Shown: positions 8,072-16,339 of the stretch, piece after piece
Layout: the number at the start of each line of letters is the position of its first letter
Numbering within the stretch: position 1 is the first letter of the stretch
Source: Gammaproteobacteria bacterium
GTDB taxonomy: Bacteria > Pseudomonadota > Gammaproteobacteria > Steroidobacterales > Woeseiaceae
Direction of reading: 5' to 3'
DNA: 49,547 nt
Assembly: GCA_003331585.1 (NCBI GenBank)
Contig: QOPG01000010.1
Location: forward strand, 1 to 49,547
Translations under genes and position numbers: made by a program
The notes under the pieces: generated by a model
What the model saw: the letters and a program-made list of their open reading frames with translations, nothing else
The model's database searches: none
What the model was told of the DNA's origin: nothing

Positions 8072-9748
8072 ATGAAAACAGAGTTAGCAAAAGACTTTAT
8101 TCGGCAGATCATAGATGAGGATATTGAAAATAATTCTTCTCGTGAAGTAATCACCCGATTTCCTCCTGAACCCAACGGTTACCTCCATCTTGGACATGCT
8201 AAATCTATTTGCTTAAATTTTAGTGTTGCTGAAGAAAAAAAAGGCAAAACATTTCTTAGGTTTGATGATACTAACCCTGTCAAAGAGGATGAAATCTATG
8301 CTGAATCTATAAAAGAGGACGTTTCTTGGCTTGGTTATAACTGGGAAGATAGATTAACTTTTGCTTCTGATTATTTTGGGGATTTATATCAAGCTGCTAT
8401 TACGTTAATTAAAAAAGGGTTGGCTTATGTAGACAATCAAAATGCAGAAGAAATGAAAAACAATAGAGGTACTCTGACTGAGCCTGGGAAAAATAGTGAA
8501 TTTAGAGACAGAGCTATTAATGAGAATCTTGACCTTTTCAAAAAAATGAAGAGTGGTGATTTTGATGATGGTGAGATGGTGCTCAGAGCGAAAATAGATA
8601 TGTCTTCTCCTAATATGAATTTAAGAGATCCAGTGATCTATAGAATTCGAAAATATAATCATCAAAGAACAAAAGATAAATGGTGTATTTATCCTATGTA
8701 TGATTTCGCGCATGCGTTATCAGATGCGTTTGAAGGAATAACATATTCTCTGTGTACATTAGAGTTTCAGGATCATCGCCCTCTTTATAACTGGTTTATA
8801 GAGCAATTAGAGACTGATCATCGCCCTCGCCAAATCGAATTCTCTCGTTTGAATTTAGCCTATTCACTCACAAGCAAAAGAAAACTAAATGATTTGATTG
8901 AAAAAAATATTGTTGATGGGTGGGATGACCCAAGATTAGTAACAATATCTGGTATGAGGAGAAGGGGTTATCCGCCAGAGTCAATTATTGATTTTTGTCA
9001 GAGAGTGGGCGTGACAAAAAAGGATAATATTATTGAAATGGCTCTTCTGGAAAATTGTGTTCGTGAGGAACTCGGAAATAGCACTCAAAGAAGGATGGGA
9101 GTTTTAGATCCAATTAAAGTGACTATAAAAAATTACGACAAAGATAATATTGAATATCTAGAAGCACAAAATCATCCCAAAATTCCTGAATTTGGATCAA
9201 GAAAAATTCCATTTACAAATGAAATATTTATCGAAAGAAGCGATTTCTTAGAAGATGCACCAAAGAAATTCTTTAGATTGAAACCTGGAGGTGAAGTAAG
9301 ATTAAGATATGCTTACATAATTTGTTGCGAAGAGGTTATTAAGGATTCTAACGGAGAAATAAAGGAATTAATCTGCACTTATGACCCTGATACAAAAAGC
9401 GGATCCGGAAAAAGCGAAAAAAAAGTCAAAGGCACAATACATTGGGTTTCAAAGAAGCACGCTATAACTTCAGAAGTAAGGCTTTATGACAGATTATTTC
9501 ATGATCATAACCCTGGATCCTCAGAAGATATCCAATCATCAATAAACCCGAAGTCACTAAAAATTTCTAAAGCAAAATTAGAGGAATCTCTTGGTGAAGA
9601 AAATGCTCCCAATAGTTTTCAGTTAGAAAGAAATGGATATTTTTGTCTTGATGCAAAGCTGAGCAAGACTGGGAAAAGGGTCTATAATCGAGTTGTAACT
9701 TTAAGAGATACTTGGGCTAAAATCGAAAAAGCTGCATTATCTGGTTAG
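8072..9748 (+). CDS. glnS: Glutaminyl-tRNA synthetase
   Basis: A 558-residue class I synthetase, close to the E. coli length of 554. The ATP-binding HIGH motif appears as PPEPNGYLHLGHAKS near residues 31-45. The KMSKS-equivalent loop is SLTSKRKL. The C-terminal half contains the two beta-barrel anticodon-binding domains (for example KGTIHWVSKKHA). RFDDTNP and LYNWFIEQL are also conserved. The enzyme charges tRNA-Gln directly, so the organism does not rely only on the GatCAB amidation route. The gene follows the Zur-like gene by 27 bases in the same direction. Its stop overlaps the convergent transporter gene by four bases. Confidence 0.97.
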   Translation: MKTELAKDFIRQIIDEDIENNSSREVITRFPPEPNGYLHLGHAKSICLNFSVAEEKKGKTFLRFDDTNPVKEDEIYAESIKEDVSWLGYNWEDRLTFASDYFGDLYQAAITLIKKGLAYVDNQNAEEMKNNRGTLTEPGKNSEFRDRAINENLDLFKKMKSGDFDDGEMVLRAKIDMSSPNMNLRDPVIYRIRKYNHQRTKDKWCIYPMYDFAHALSDAFEGITYSLCTLEFQDHRPLYNWFIEQLETDHRPRQIEFSRLNLAYSLTSKRKLNDLIEKNIVDGWDDPRLVTISGMRRRGYPPESIIDFCQRVGVTKKDNIIEMALLENCVREELGNSTQRRMGVLDPIKVTIKNYDKDNIEYLEAQNHPKIPEFGSRKIPFTNEIFIERSDFLEDAPKKFFRLKPGGEVRLRYAYIICCEEVIKDSNGEIKELICTYDPDTKSGSGKSEKKVKGTIHWVSKKHAITSEVRLYDRLFHDHNPGSSEDIQSSINPKSLKISKAKLEESLGEENAPNSFQLERNGYFCLDAKLSKTGKRVYNRVVTLRDTWAKIEKAALSG

Positions 9749-10470
9749 TTATTTTTCTGGGATGTTGCCCAATAAACGAAAAGTGTGTCAACGATCGATA
9801 TAACTAATTTCAGTAAGTATTCCATAAGTCCGATTTGGATTGCAGTTTTAATATCAACAATGCTCCACCACACAACTAATGTATAGATCGATGTATCAAT
9901 TAATTGTGAACTCATAGTAGAGAGATTATTCCTTAGCCAAAGACGTTTGCCCCCTGTTTTTTGTTTAATGGCATGGAATGCCCATACATCAAATCGCTGA
10001 CTTATATAATAAGCTAAAAGCGAGCCGAGAATGAATCTTGGTGTAAAGTCAAAAATTAAAAGAAATGCGTTATGAATATCTGATGAAAATTGAGATGTTT
10101 CATTTGATATTGTTGGCTTAAAAAGAAGTGATAAGCCCATAATTATAATCATCATGATGCTGACCAAAAATCCTATCTTTACTGCTTGTATTGCCTCCCT
10201 TTTTCCATAATTTTCGCCAAGAACGTCCGTTGCGAAAAATATACTCGCATAAAACAATAAACCCAGACTGATCTCATAACCAAAAAAAGTTATTAATTTT
10301 GGTCCAAATAGATTGGCAAGAAGAATACTGAGAACAATAGAAACTACTAATCCTGTTTTTTTGAATAATCGATGGAGTAATATAGTTGCAAAGAGATATA
10401 AAAAAAGACTTCCTAACCAGAGAATTTCTTGGTTTAGGACAAGGAATGATGAAAGGTTATTTGTTATCAA
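9745..10470 (-). CDS. Queuosine precursor transporter (YhhQ/VUT family)
   Basis: A 241-residue integral membrane protein with about six predicted hydrophobic helices. Signature residues of the YhhQ/QPTR (VUT) family are visible: FFATDVLGENYGKREA near residues 78-93, and LWLRNNLSTMSSQLIDTSIY near 177-196. Characterised members import queuosine precursors (preQ0/preQ1) through the inner membrane. The window also carries queA and tgt, the enzymes that insert and modify preQ1 in tRNA, which fits a salvage role. It is the third gene of a minus-strand run after two acyl-CoA dehydrogenase genes, nine bases from the second. Functional coupling to those genes is unlikely; co-transcription is. Confidence 0.85.
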   Translation of the reverse strand: MITNNLSSFLVLNQEILWLGSLFLYLFATILLHRLFKKTGLVVSIVLSILLANLFGPKLITFFGYEISLGLLFYASIFFATDVLGENYGKREAIQAVKIGFLVSIMMIIIMGLSLLFKPTISNETSQFSSDIHNAFLLIFDFTPRFILGSLLAYYISQRFDVWAFHAIKQKTGGKRLWLRNNLSTMSSQLIDTSIYTLVVWWSIVDIKTAIQIGLMEYLLKLVISIVDTLFVYWATSQKNN

Positions 10471-10479
10471 AAGATAAAG

Positions 10480-11616
10480 TTATACATTCGATAATTCTAT
10501 GAATCTCTTCATATGAAAATCAGCGTTTCCAAATAAAATCTCAATTGCGGATAAGCGTTTAAATAAATGAGCTATATCAAGTTCCCAGGATATCCCCATT
10601 CCACCATGAAGTTGGACGGCTTCTTGACCTACGTGTTTTCCTGCGGTTCCTATTTGATATTTCAAACCACTAATCGCTTTTTTTAGAGCAGATTTATCAT
10701 CTTGCTCAGTTGTTATTGCCCACAGAAGAATAGATTCAGTCTCCTCGCAAGCCATCAGAGTATCGACCATTCTATGCTGTAATGCTTGAAAACCCCCTAT
10801 TGGAATTCCAAATTGCACTCTATTTTTAGAATACTCTACGGTTTTATCATGTAAGGATTTCATGATACCAGTCGCTTCTGCACAAATAGCTAGAGTCGCT
10901 TCATCTACGGTCGCTTCGAGAGCATCATATCCGTTGTCTATTTCGCCAATGATTGAATCAGATGAAACAGATACATTATTTAATTTTATTTCTGCAGCTG
11001 AACGCCCATCAACAGATTTGTATGAATTCATCTCAATTCCTGCGCTGTCTTTTTTTACTGCAAATAAGGTGATTCCTTTCAAATCAGTTTGAGATCCAGA
11101 AGTGCGTGCCGGTACTATTATTAAATCTGATTCGCTTCCATTGAGGACGAATGATTTCTTGCCATTTAGTATAAAGTTACCCTCTTTTTTGTTAGCTGTA
11201 GTTGCTACATCGTTCAATTGGAAGCGAGATTGCGGCTCTGTGAATGCAAGCGTGGACTGCATTTCACCATTGATTATCTTATTAAGCCATTCATCTTTTT
11301 GATGTTGGTTAGCTAATCTTTTTAGTATGCCTCCAGCCAGAATAATGTTCTCTAGAAATGGTTCAAGTACCAGCCCCCGTCCAATTTCTTTCATTATTAA
11401 CATTGTCTCAACTGGACCACCATTTAATCCGCCATCCTCTTCAGAAAATGGGATTGCCGTAAAGCCTTGTTCAACAAAAAAATTATAAACCTCTTTATCA
11501 TATGCTGAATCACTCTCCGCAATTTTCATTCGTTTTTCAAAGTCATACTCATTTTCAATGAAACGCGCAATTACGTCTTTGATGGCTGATTGTTCTTCTG
11601 TAATAGAGAAATCCAT
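10480..11616 (-). CDS. Acyl-CoA dehydrogenase, small (PimD-like) subunit
   Basis: A 378-residue acyl-CoA dehydrogenase with the helical N-domain, the central beta domain (LAFTEPQSRFQLNDVATTA) and a C-terminal helical bundle (AVQLHGGMGISWELDIAHLFKR). It resembles the small subunit of the pimeloyl-CoA dehydrogenase type, usually paired with a larger subunit. The MCAD-type catalytic glutamate near the C-terminus (YEGT context) is absent; the region reads EILFGNADFH. The partner gene is 22 bases upstream, so an alpha2beta2 enzyme is expected in which only one subunit type carries the catalytic base. The substrate may be a dicarboxylic, side-chain or branched acyl-CoA; this is not determinable here. 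Confidence 0.82.
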   Translation of the reverse strand: MDFSITEEQSAIKDVIARFIENEYDFEKRMKIAESDSAYDKEVYNFFVEQGFTAIPFSEEDGGLNGGPVETMLIMKEIGRGLVLEPFLENIILAGGILKRLANQHQKDEWLNKIINGEMQSTLAFTEPQSRFQLNDVATTANKKEGNFILNGKKSFVLNGSESDLIIVPARTSGSQTDLKGITLFAVKKDSAGIEMNSYKSVDGRSAAEIKLNNVSVSSDSIIGEIDNGYDALEATVDEATLAICAEATGIMKSLHDKTVEYSKNRVQFGIPIGGFQALQHRMVDTLMACEETESILLWAITTEQDDKSALKKAISGLKYQIGTAGKHVGQEAVQLHGGMGISWELDIAHLFKRLSAIEILFGNADFHMKRFIELSNV

Positions 11617-11638
11617 AGTTTTATCCGATTTGAGTTAT

Positions 11639-12841
11639 TTATAATCCTAAGACATGTTTGGCAATGATGTTTTTTTGTATTTCATTTGAACCGCCATAGA
11701 TCGATGCTTTACGATTGTTGAAGTAAATTAATGAGCTCACACTATCACCTCCGAAGCCAACATGATCTTCGGGGTCACTGTCCAGTGTGTATTGATTTGG
11801 AACATAAGGTAAAGAGAAGTAACCTGCCGCTTCCATAAATAATTCATCCAGGCGTTGCTGTATTTCAGTACCCCGAATTTTAAGAAGTGATGATTCAGGC
11901 CCAGGCGCCTTACCTACAGTTACCGCAGCAAGTGTTCTAAGCTCAGTATATTCTAGTGCTTTTAACTCAATCTCCAGTTCTCCTATTTTCCTCATAAAAT
12001 CCACATCACCAGTGAGTGATGGTTGTGTATCATCAGAATTTTTTATTTTATTTTTTAACCTATTTAGGCGATATTGCGAACGTGCAACTCCAGCAATACT
12101 TGTGCGTTCGTGTTGCAATAGAACTTTGCCGTAAGTCCATCCTTTTCCTTCTTCACCAATCAAATTTTCTATAGGGACTTTAACGTTTTCAAAATGTACT
12201 TCATTGACTTCACGGTCACCCTCAATAGTAATTATGGGTTTGACGCTGACTCCCGGTGTATTCATGTCAACGAGGACAAAGCTTATTCCTTCCTGTCTTC
12301 TGGCGACGTCACTACTCGTTCTGACTAAGCAGAAAATCCAATCTGCCATATGACCTAGCGTCGTCCATGTTTTTGTTCCATTCAGAATATAACTATCACC
12401 ATCGCGTTCGGCCTTAGTTTTTAGTGAAGCGAGATCCGAACCGGAACCAGGCTCTGAGTAACCCTGGCACCACCATACATCACTTGAGAGAATACCTGGA
12501 AGGAATCTCTTTTTTTGCTCGTCATTACCATAGGTATAGATAACAGGGCCAACCATACCCAGACCAAATGGAACAATAGCTGGTGCATTCGCCTTGGCAT
12601 TTTCGTTGGCGAAAATATATTTTTGCACAGCAGTCCATCCTGTTCCCCCAAACTCAACTGGCCAATTTGGTGCGGCCCATCCTTGTTTATAGAGTGTTTT
12701 TTGCCATCGAACAAAGTCATCTCTTTCGAGTGGGATGGCTTTGTTTTGTTTTTCTTTGATGTCACTTGGATATTTATCTTTAAAGAATGATCTAACTTCA
12801 TCTTTAAATTTGAGTTCTTCTTCAGTGAAATTTACATGCAT
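11639..12841 (-). CDS. Acyl-CoA dehydrogenase, large (PimC-like) subunit
   Basis: A 400-residue acyl-CoA dehydrogenase. The FAD/substrate-binding region is WWCQGYSEPGSGSDLASLKT (about 123-142), and ILNGTKTWTTLGHMADW is seen at about 152-168. The C-terminal catalytic glutamate of medium-chain enzymes is replaced (IYGGSNEIQ). Instead a glutamate near residue 245, in LLQHERTSIAG, sits where isovaleryl-CoA dehydrogenase and the steroid side-chain heterotetramers place their base. This supports it as the catalytic partner of the downstream small-subunit gene. Electrons would pass to ETF and then to the ETF-quinone oxidoreductase at 20958-22613. It is the first gene of a three-gene minus-strand operon. 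Confidence 0.85.
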   Translation of the reverse strand: MHVNFTEEELKFKDEVRSFFKDKYPSDIKEKQNKAIPLERDDFVRWQKTLYKQGWAAPNWPVEFGGTGWTAVQKYIFANENAKANAPAIVPFGLGMVGPVIYTYGNDEQKKRFLPGILSSDVWWCQGYSEPGSGSDLASLKTKAERDGDSYILNGTKTWTTLGHMADWIFCLVRTSSDVARRQEGISFVLVDMNTPGVSVKPIITIEGDREVNEVHFENVKVPIENLIGEEGKGWTYGKVLLQHERTSIAGVARSQYRLNRLKNKIKNSDDTQPSLTGDVDFMRKIGELEIELKALEYTELRTLAAVTVGKAPGPESSLLKIRGTEIQQRLDELFMEAAGYFSLPYVPNQYTLDSDPEDHVGFGGDSVSSLIYFNNRKASIYGGSNEIQKNIIAKHVLGL

Positions 12842-12946
12842 ATTCTTTGTCCGTCTTACTGTTCAAATTGATTACAATGATACATTATTTTTTTTTAAAT
12901 TTACTTTTGATTGATACTAAAATGATTCATTTTTTTTAATTTCAAT

Positions 12947-12952
12947 TATACT
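12947..12952 (+). promoter_or_regulatory. Possible -10 element for the moa cluster
   Basis: TATACT lies 35 bases before the moaA ATG, in the AT-rich 146-base gap between the divergent acyl-CoA dehydrogenase and moaA genes. No convincing -35 hexamer is found at 16-18 bases upstream. The gap is mostly A/T runs, so a chance match is quite possible. I see no molybdenum-cofactor riboswitch structure there. Confidence 0.25.
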
Positions 12953-12987
12953 AAGTAAGATTAAATTTTAATTTTTCAATATTTTAT

Positions 12988-14025
12988 ATGAATATCACTA
13001 GCGATAAAAAAATTGGTCCAAGAGATAGGTTTAAAAGACCCATTTCTGATTTAAGGATTTCACTTCTTGATCAATGTAATTTTAGATGCACATATTGTAT
13101 GCCTGAAAAAAAATTTCATCAGAATTTTAAATTTTTAACAAAACAAGAAAGACTAACTCATGATGAGATTCTTAGGCTGATCAATATTGCTGTTGATTTG
13201 GGTGTAACAAAGATTCGCTTAACAGGCGGTGAACCCTTACTCGATAAAAACATAGTGAGTTTAGTCAATAAAATCAGCAAGATAGATGGCATTACTGATC
13301 TAGCACTTACAACAAATGGCACGCTTTTGAGGAAGTACGCTGATGATCTTAAAAAAGCAGGGTTGCATCGAATTACTGTGAGTTTAGACAGTTTAGACCC
13401 AGATATATTTTATAAACTAAACGGAAATAAAGGTAATCTAAGAGATGTGTTGGACGGGATTTTAGCGGCTGAAGAATCCGGTTTTAAAGAAATTAAAATC
13501 AATACAGTTGTTCAAAGAAATGTGAATGAGAATTCAATTATTGATCTCTTATCTCATTTTAGAGGGACAGGTCATGTCGTAAGACTGATTGAGTTTATGG
13601 ACGTTGGTAACAAGAATAACTGGAATCTTGCATCAGTTATTTCTGCGAAAGAATTGATTGAACGTATAAGTCAATATTGGAAATTAATTCCAAGAAAGGA
13701 ATCATATGTTGGTGAAGTAGCCAAAAGGTATTCATATGCAGATGGAATGGGTGAGATTGGTTTCATTACTTCTGTTTCTAATCCATTTTGTGGTGATTGC
13801 AGCAGAGCAAGAATTGCAGCAAACGGAATGTTATATACCTGTCTTTTTGCAACTGTTGGAACCGATCTGAGAAAACTAATAAGAGAAGGTGCTGATAACC
13901 AAGAGATACAAAATGTATTCTCAAGGACATGGCTAGAAAGAAGCGATAGGTACAGTGAACTTCGAGGCCTAAATAAAAATAAAATTCAAGAACAAAAAAT
14001 TGAAATGTACCGAATGGGCGGATAA
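12988..14025 (+). CDS. moaA: GTP 3',8-cyclase (molybdenum cofactor biosynthesis)
   Basis: A 345-residue radical SAM enzyme that begins molybdopterin synthesis by cyclising GTP to 3',8-cH2GTP. The radical SAM cluster motif is C30-x3-C34-x2-C37 (CNFRCTYC). The second, C-terminal 4Fe-4S cluster motif is CGDCSRARIAANGMLYTC, a C-x2-C-x13-C pattern. The protein ends in GG, a conserved MoaA tail required for activity. LTGGEPLL is the SAM-binding GGE motif. It leads a five-gene cluster with moaC, mobA, moaD and moaE. The moaC gene begins about 20 bases after the stop, or overlaps the end if an upstream ATG is used. Confidence 0.96.
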   Translation: MNITSDKKIGPRDRFKRPISDLRISLLDQCNFRCTYCMPEKKFHQNFKFLTKQERLTHDEILRLINIAVDLGVTKIRLTGGEPLLDKNIVSLVNKISKIDGITDLALTTNGTLLRKYADDLKKAGLHRITVSLDSLDPDIFYKLNGNKGNLRDVLDGILAAEESGFKEIKINTVVQRNVNENSIIDLLSHFRGTGHVVRLIEFMDVGNKNNWNLASVISAKELIERISQYWKLIPRKESYVGEVAKRYSYADGMGEIGFITSVSNPFCGDCSRARIAANGMLYTCLFATVGTDLRKLIREGADNQEIQNVFSRTWLERSDRYSELRGLNKNKIQEQKIEMYRMGG

Positions 14026-14044
14026 TCAAAAAGGAACTGTCACA

Positions 14045-14524
14045 TTGAAAAAATTAAGTCACATTGATGAAGAAAATAAACCACAAATGGTTGATGTAAG
14101 CGCTAAAAATAAATCAAATAGAATTGCTCATGCTCAATCCATAGTAATATTTCCTAAAGATCTAGCCGATAGGTTTAAGGATGGTGACATAAAAACAAAA
14201 AAAGGACCCGTTTTTTCTACTGCAATCATTGCTGGAGTAATGGCGGCAAAAAAAACACACGAGCTGATTCCATTTTGTCATCCTATAGGTATGGATGATT
14301 GCCAGATAACTATAGAAATGGACAAAAATGGAAATGCAAAAATCGATTGTGTGTGTAAAATTATTCATCGAACTGGGATAGAAATGGAAGCAATGGTTGG
14401 TGCAAGTATGGCAGCTCTGACAGTCTATGACATGTTAAAAGCAGTCTCCCATGAAATTTCAATAGAATCGACTAGGCTGATATCAAAATCTGGCGGTAAA
14501 GAGAACTTCAATGCTAAAAAATAA
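14045..14524 (+). CDS. moaC: Cyclic pyranopterin monophosphate synthase
   Basis: A protein of about 159 residues that converts 3',8-cH2GTP to cyclic pyranopterin monophosphate, acting after MoaA. The conserved segments are MVDVSAKNKSNRIAHA, AAKKTHELIPFCHPI and TGIEMEAMVGASMAALTVYD. I placed the start at the TTG at 14045 because AAGGAA lies eight bases upstream and the resulting length matches E. coli MoaC. The alternative ATG at 14000, inside moaA, would add about 15 non-conserved residues. The 3' end overlaps mobA by 14 bases. Confidence 0.93.
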   Translation: MKKLSHIDEENKPQMVDVSAKNKSNRIAHAQSIVIFPKDLADRFKDGDIKTKKGPVFSTAIIAGVMAAKKTHELIPFCHPIGMDDCQITIEMDKNGNAKIDCVCKIIHRTGIEMEAMVGASMAALTVYDMLKAVSHEISIESTRLISKSGGKENFNAKK

Positions 14525-15110
14525 AAGAAATATATGGGGTTTAGTATTAAGCGGAGGGATGAGCAAGAGAATGGGTCAAGATAAAGCATTGATTGAGATT
14601 GATGGTAATACTCAATTAAATAAGACTTATACTCTTCTGCAGAATCATCTTCCTGAGGTATTTGTATCAAGTAGAGCAGATCAATCAACAGATAATGAGA
14701 GAAAAAAATACAATCAAATTTATGATTTATATAACAATATCGGCCCCTTGGCAGGGATTTTATCTGCAATGCACGAGCATCCCGAAGTTGATTGGTTAGT
14801 AGTTGCTTGTGACTTAATGAATCTAGATGATAAAACTATCGATTATTTAATCGAGAATTATCATCCCAATGATAATATCATTGCATATAAGAGTGAATAT
14901 AATGGTTTACCAGAACCTTTGTGTGCAATATACAGTGCATCAGCTAAGCCTCTTTTAGATGAAAGTATGAATAGAAAAGTTATTTGTCCCAGAAAGATAC
15001 TAATTAATTCAAATGCAAAACTCCTCACCCAACCAAATCCCAGTGCGCTAGAGAATTTTAATACACCTGAGGATTTGCATTTGCAAAAACGAGAGTTAGG
15101 TCATGGTTAA
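14511..15110 (+). CDS. mobA: Molybdenum cofactor guanylyltransferase
   Basis: A 199-residue nucleotidyltransferase that attaches GMP to molybdopterin to give the bis-MGD form used by DMSO-reductase-family enzymes. The N-terminal GTP-binding signature LSGGMSKRMGQDKALIEI is clear. Further family features are GPLAGILSAM and VVACDLMNL, which carries the metal-binding Asp. The start codon lies within the end of moaC, and the stop overlaps the moaD start by eight bases, so the genes are tightly coupled. Its presence implies that the organism makes MGD-containing enzymes. None of these is in this window. Confidence 0.93.
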   Translation: MLKNKRNIWGLVLSGGMSKRMGQDKALIEIDGNTQLNKTYTLLQNHLPEVFVSSRADQSTDNERKKYNQIYDLYNNIGPLAGILSAMHEHPEVDWLVVACDLMNLDDKTIDYLIENYHPNDNIIAYKSEYNGLPEPLCAIYSASAKPLLDESMNRKVICPRKILINSNAKLLTQPNPSALENFNTPEDLHLQKRELGHG

Positions 15111-15348
15111 ATCGATAAAAGTAAGTTATTTTGCATTATTTCGTGAAAAGGTTGGTAAAAGTTCTGAGCTGATTGAAACTGATGCATCGACTGCCATTGA
15201 ATTATTCAAGGAACTTGAAGGAAAACATGGCTTTAATCAACCATTCGGCCATTGCAAAGTTGCAATTAATGATGAATTAGCGGAATGGGAATCGGATATA
15301 CAAAGTGGAGATAATGTTTTATTTTTTCCTCCTGTGTCTGGAGGATAA
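15103..15348 (+). CDS. moaD: Molybdopterin synthase sulfur-carrier subunit
   Basis: An 81-residue ubiquitin-like beta-grasp protein. It ends in PPVSGG, the double-glycine C-terminus that is adenylated and converted to thiocarboxylate to donate sulfur to cPMP. It starts inside mobA and its stop abuts the moaE ATG directly, as expected for equimolar synthesis of the MoaD/MoaE complex. The length matches MoaD family members. Confidence 0.93.
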   Translation: MVKSIKVSYFALFREKVGKSSELIETDASTAIELFKELEGKHGFNQPFGHCKVAINDELAEWESDIQSGDNVLFFPPVSGG

Positions 15349-15774
15349 ATGTTAGTAACTGACAGTCAGATAGATATTTTTCATCATTCAGAAGCATTAA
15401 GAAATAATCATGCTGGTGCATATAGTTGTTTTGAGGGATGGATTCGTGACCATAATGACGGTCATGAGGTAGAAAAACTTGAATATGAGGTATTCGAGCC
15501 AATTGCAATAAAGGAAGGAAAAAAAATTATTAATGAAGCTATGGAGCTTTATGAAATATTGGGTGCGAACTGTATTCATAGAAAAGGCCTTCTTCAGATT
15601 GGTGATTGCGCTGTATGGGTCGGTGTAACAGCAGCTCATAGAAATGACGCTTTTATTGCATGCCGTTTCATTATCGATGAGGTAAAGATAAGGCTTCCAA
15701 TATGGAAAAAAGAATTCTATCGTAATGGTGATTCAGGGTGGGTGAACTGCGAAAATTGTGGTCGCAAAAATTAA
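15349..15774 (+). CDS. moaE: Molybdopterin synthase catalytic subunit
   Basis: A 141-residue MoaE that converts cPMP to molybdopterin using MoaD thiocarboxylate. The conserved parts are GAYSCFEGWIRDHNDG near the N-terminus, LEYEVFEPIA, and the C-terminal IRLPIWKKEFYRNG, whose lysines lie in the active site. HRKGLLQIGDCAVWVGVTAAHR is the core beta region. The ATG follows the moaD stop without a gap. No moaB/mog or moeA gene follows, so the remaining Moco steps must be encoded elsewhere. Confidence 0.95.
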   Translation: MLVTDSQIDIFHHSEALRNNHAGAYSCFEGWIRDHNDGHEVEKLEYEVFEPIAIKEGKKIINEAMELYEILGANCIHRKGLLQIGDCAVWVGVTAAHRNDAFIACRFIIDEVKIRLPIWKKEFYRNGDSGWVNCENCGRKN

Positions 15775-15795
15775 ATTTTAATCAGGAGATTGATT

Positions 15796-16254
15796 TTGTA
15801 TAAGATCGAATCAATTGAGGATGCAAAAGCTCTTGAGGACTGTGAGCTTGGTGTATCAGAATGGATTACAATAAATCAGGAACGCATCAACCAATTTGCT
15901 AATGCAACAGGAGATGACCAGTGGATTCATGTGGACAGCTCAAGAGCAAAAAATGAACTTCCAGATGGAAAAACAATTGCTCATGGGTATTTAACTCTGT
16001 CATTAATACCGACCTTGACAAGGAATTTCATTGAAGTTGCGGGCTTAAGTCAAGTTATAAATTTTGGATGTAATAAAGTTAGATTTTATTCTACTGTGAA
16101 TGAAGGCGATAAAGTTAGAGCGAGAGGTACACTTCTTCAGGCAAGAAAAAGAGGGTCAATGATTCAGTTACTCTCAAAAATTTCAGTTGAAGTTGAAGGA
16201 GGTAAAAAGCCTGCTTGCGTGGTTGAGATGCTGGTTTTATTGGTAATGAAATAA
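15796..16254 (+). CDS. MaoC-like hot-dog dehydratase/hydratase
   Basis: A protein of about 152 residues with the R-specific enoyl-CoA hydratase signature. GDDQWIHVDSSRA supplies the catalytic Asp/His pair and IAHGYLTLSLIP the hydratase-motif tail. The family hydrates enoyl-CoA to (R)-3-hydroxyacyl-CoA or does the reverse. I chose the TTG at 15796 because AGGAG (15784-15788) lies seven bases upstream; the in-frame TTG at 15790 would be only one base from it. It follows moaE by about 20 bases, and an acyl-CoA ligase and a thioesterase follow it, which points to acyl-CoA metabolism rather than Moco. Confidence 0.85.
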   Translation: MYKIESIEDAKALEDCELGVSEWITINQERINQFANATGDDQWIHVDSSRAKNELPDGKTIAHGYLTLSLIPTLTRNFIEVAGLSQVINFGCNKVRFYSTVNEGDKVRARGTLLQARKRGSMIQLLSKISVEVEGGKKPACVVEMLVLLVMK

Positions 16255-16339
16255 TACGATATCTATTTAATTTTACTGTATTGTGTTTATTGTCGTCTGG
16301 TTTGAATAAATAATTCAATTGAGTGTTGGGAGAATGATT

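Noticed and set aside
12842-12987. Possible Moco riboswitch upstream of moaA
   Set aside because: The 146-base gap is almost entirely A/T runs and shows no paired structure of the expected size.
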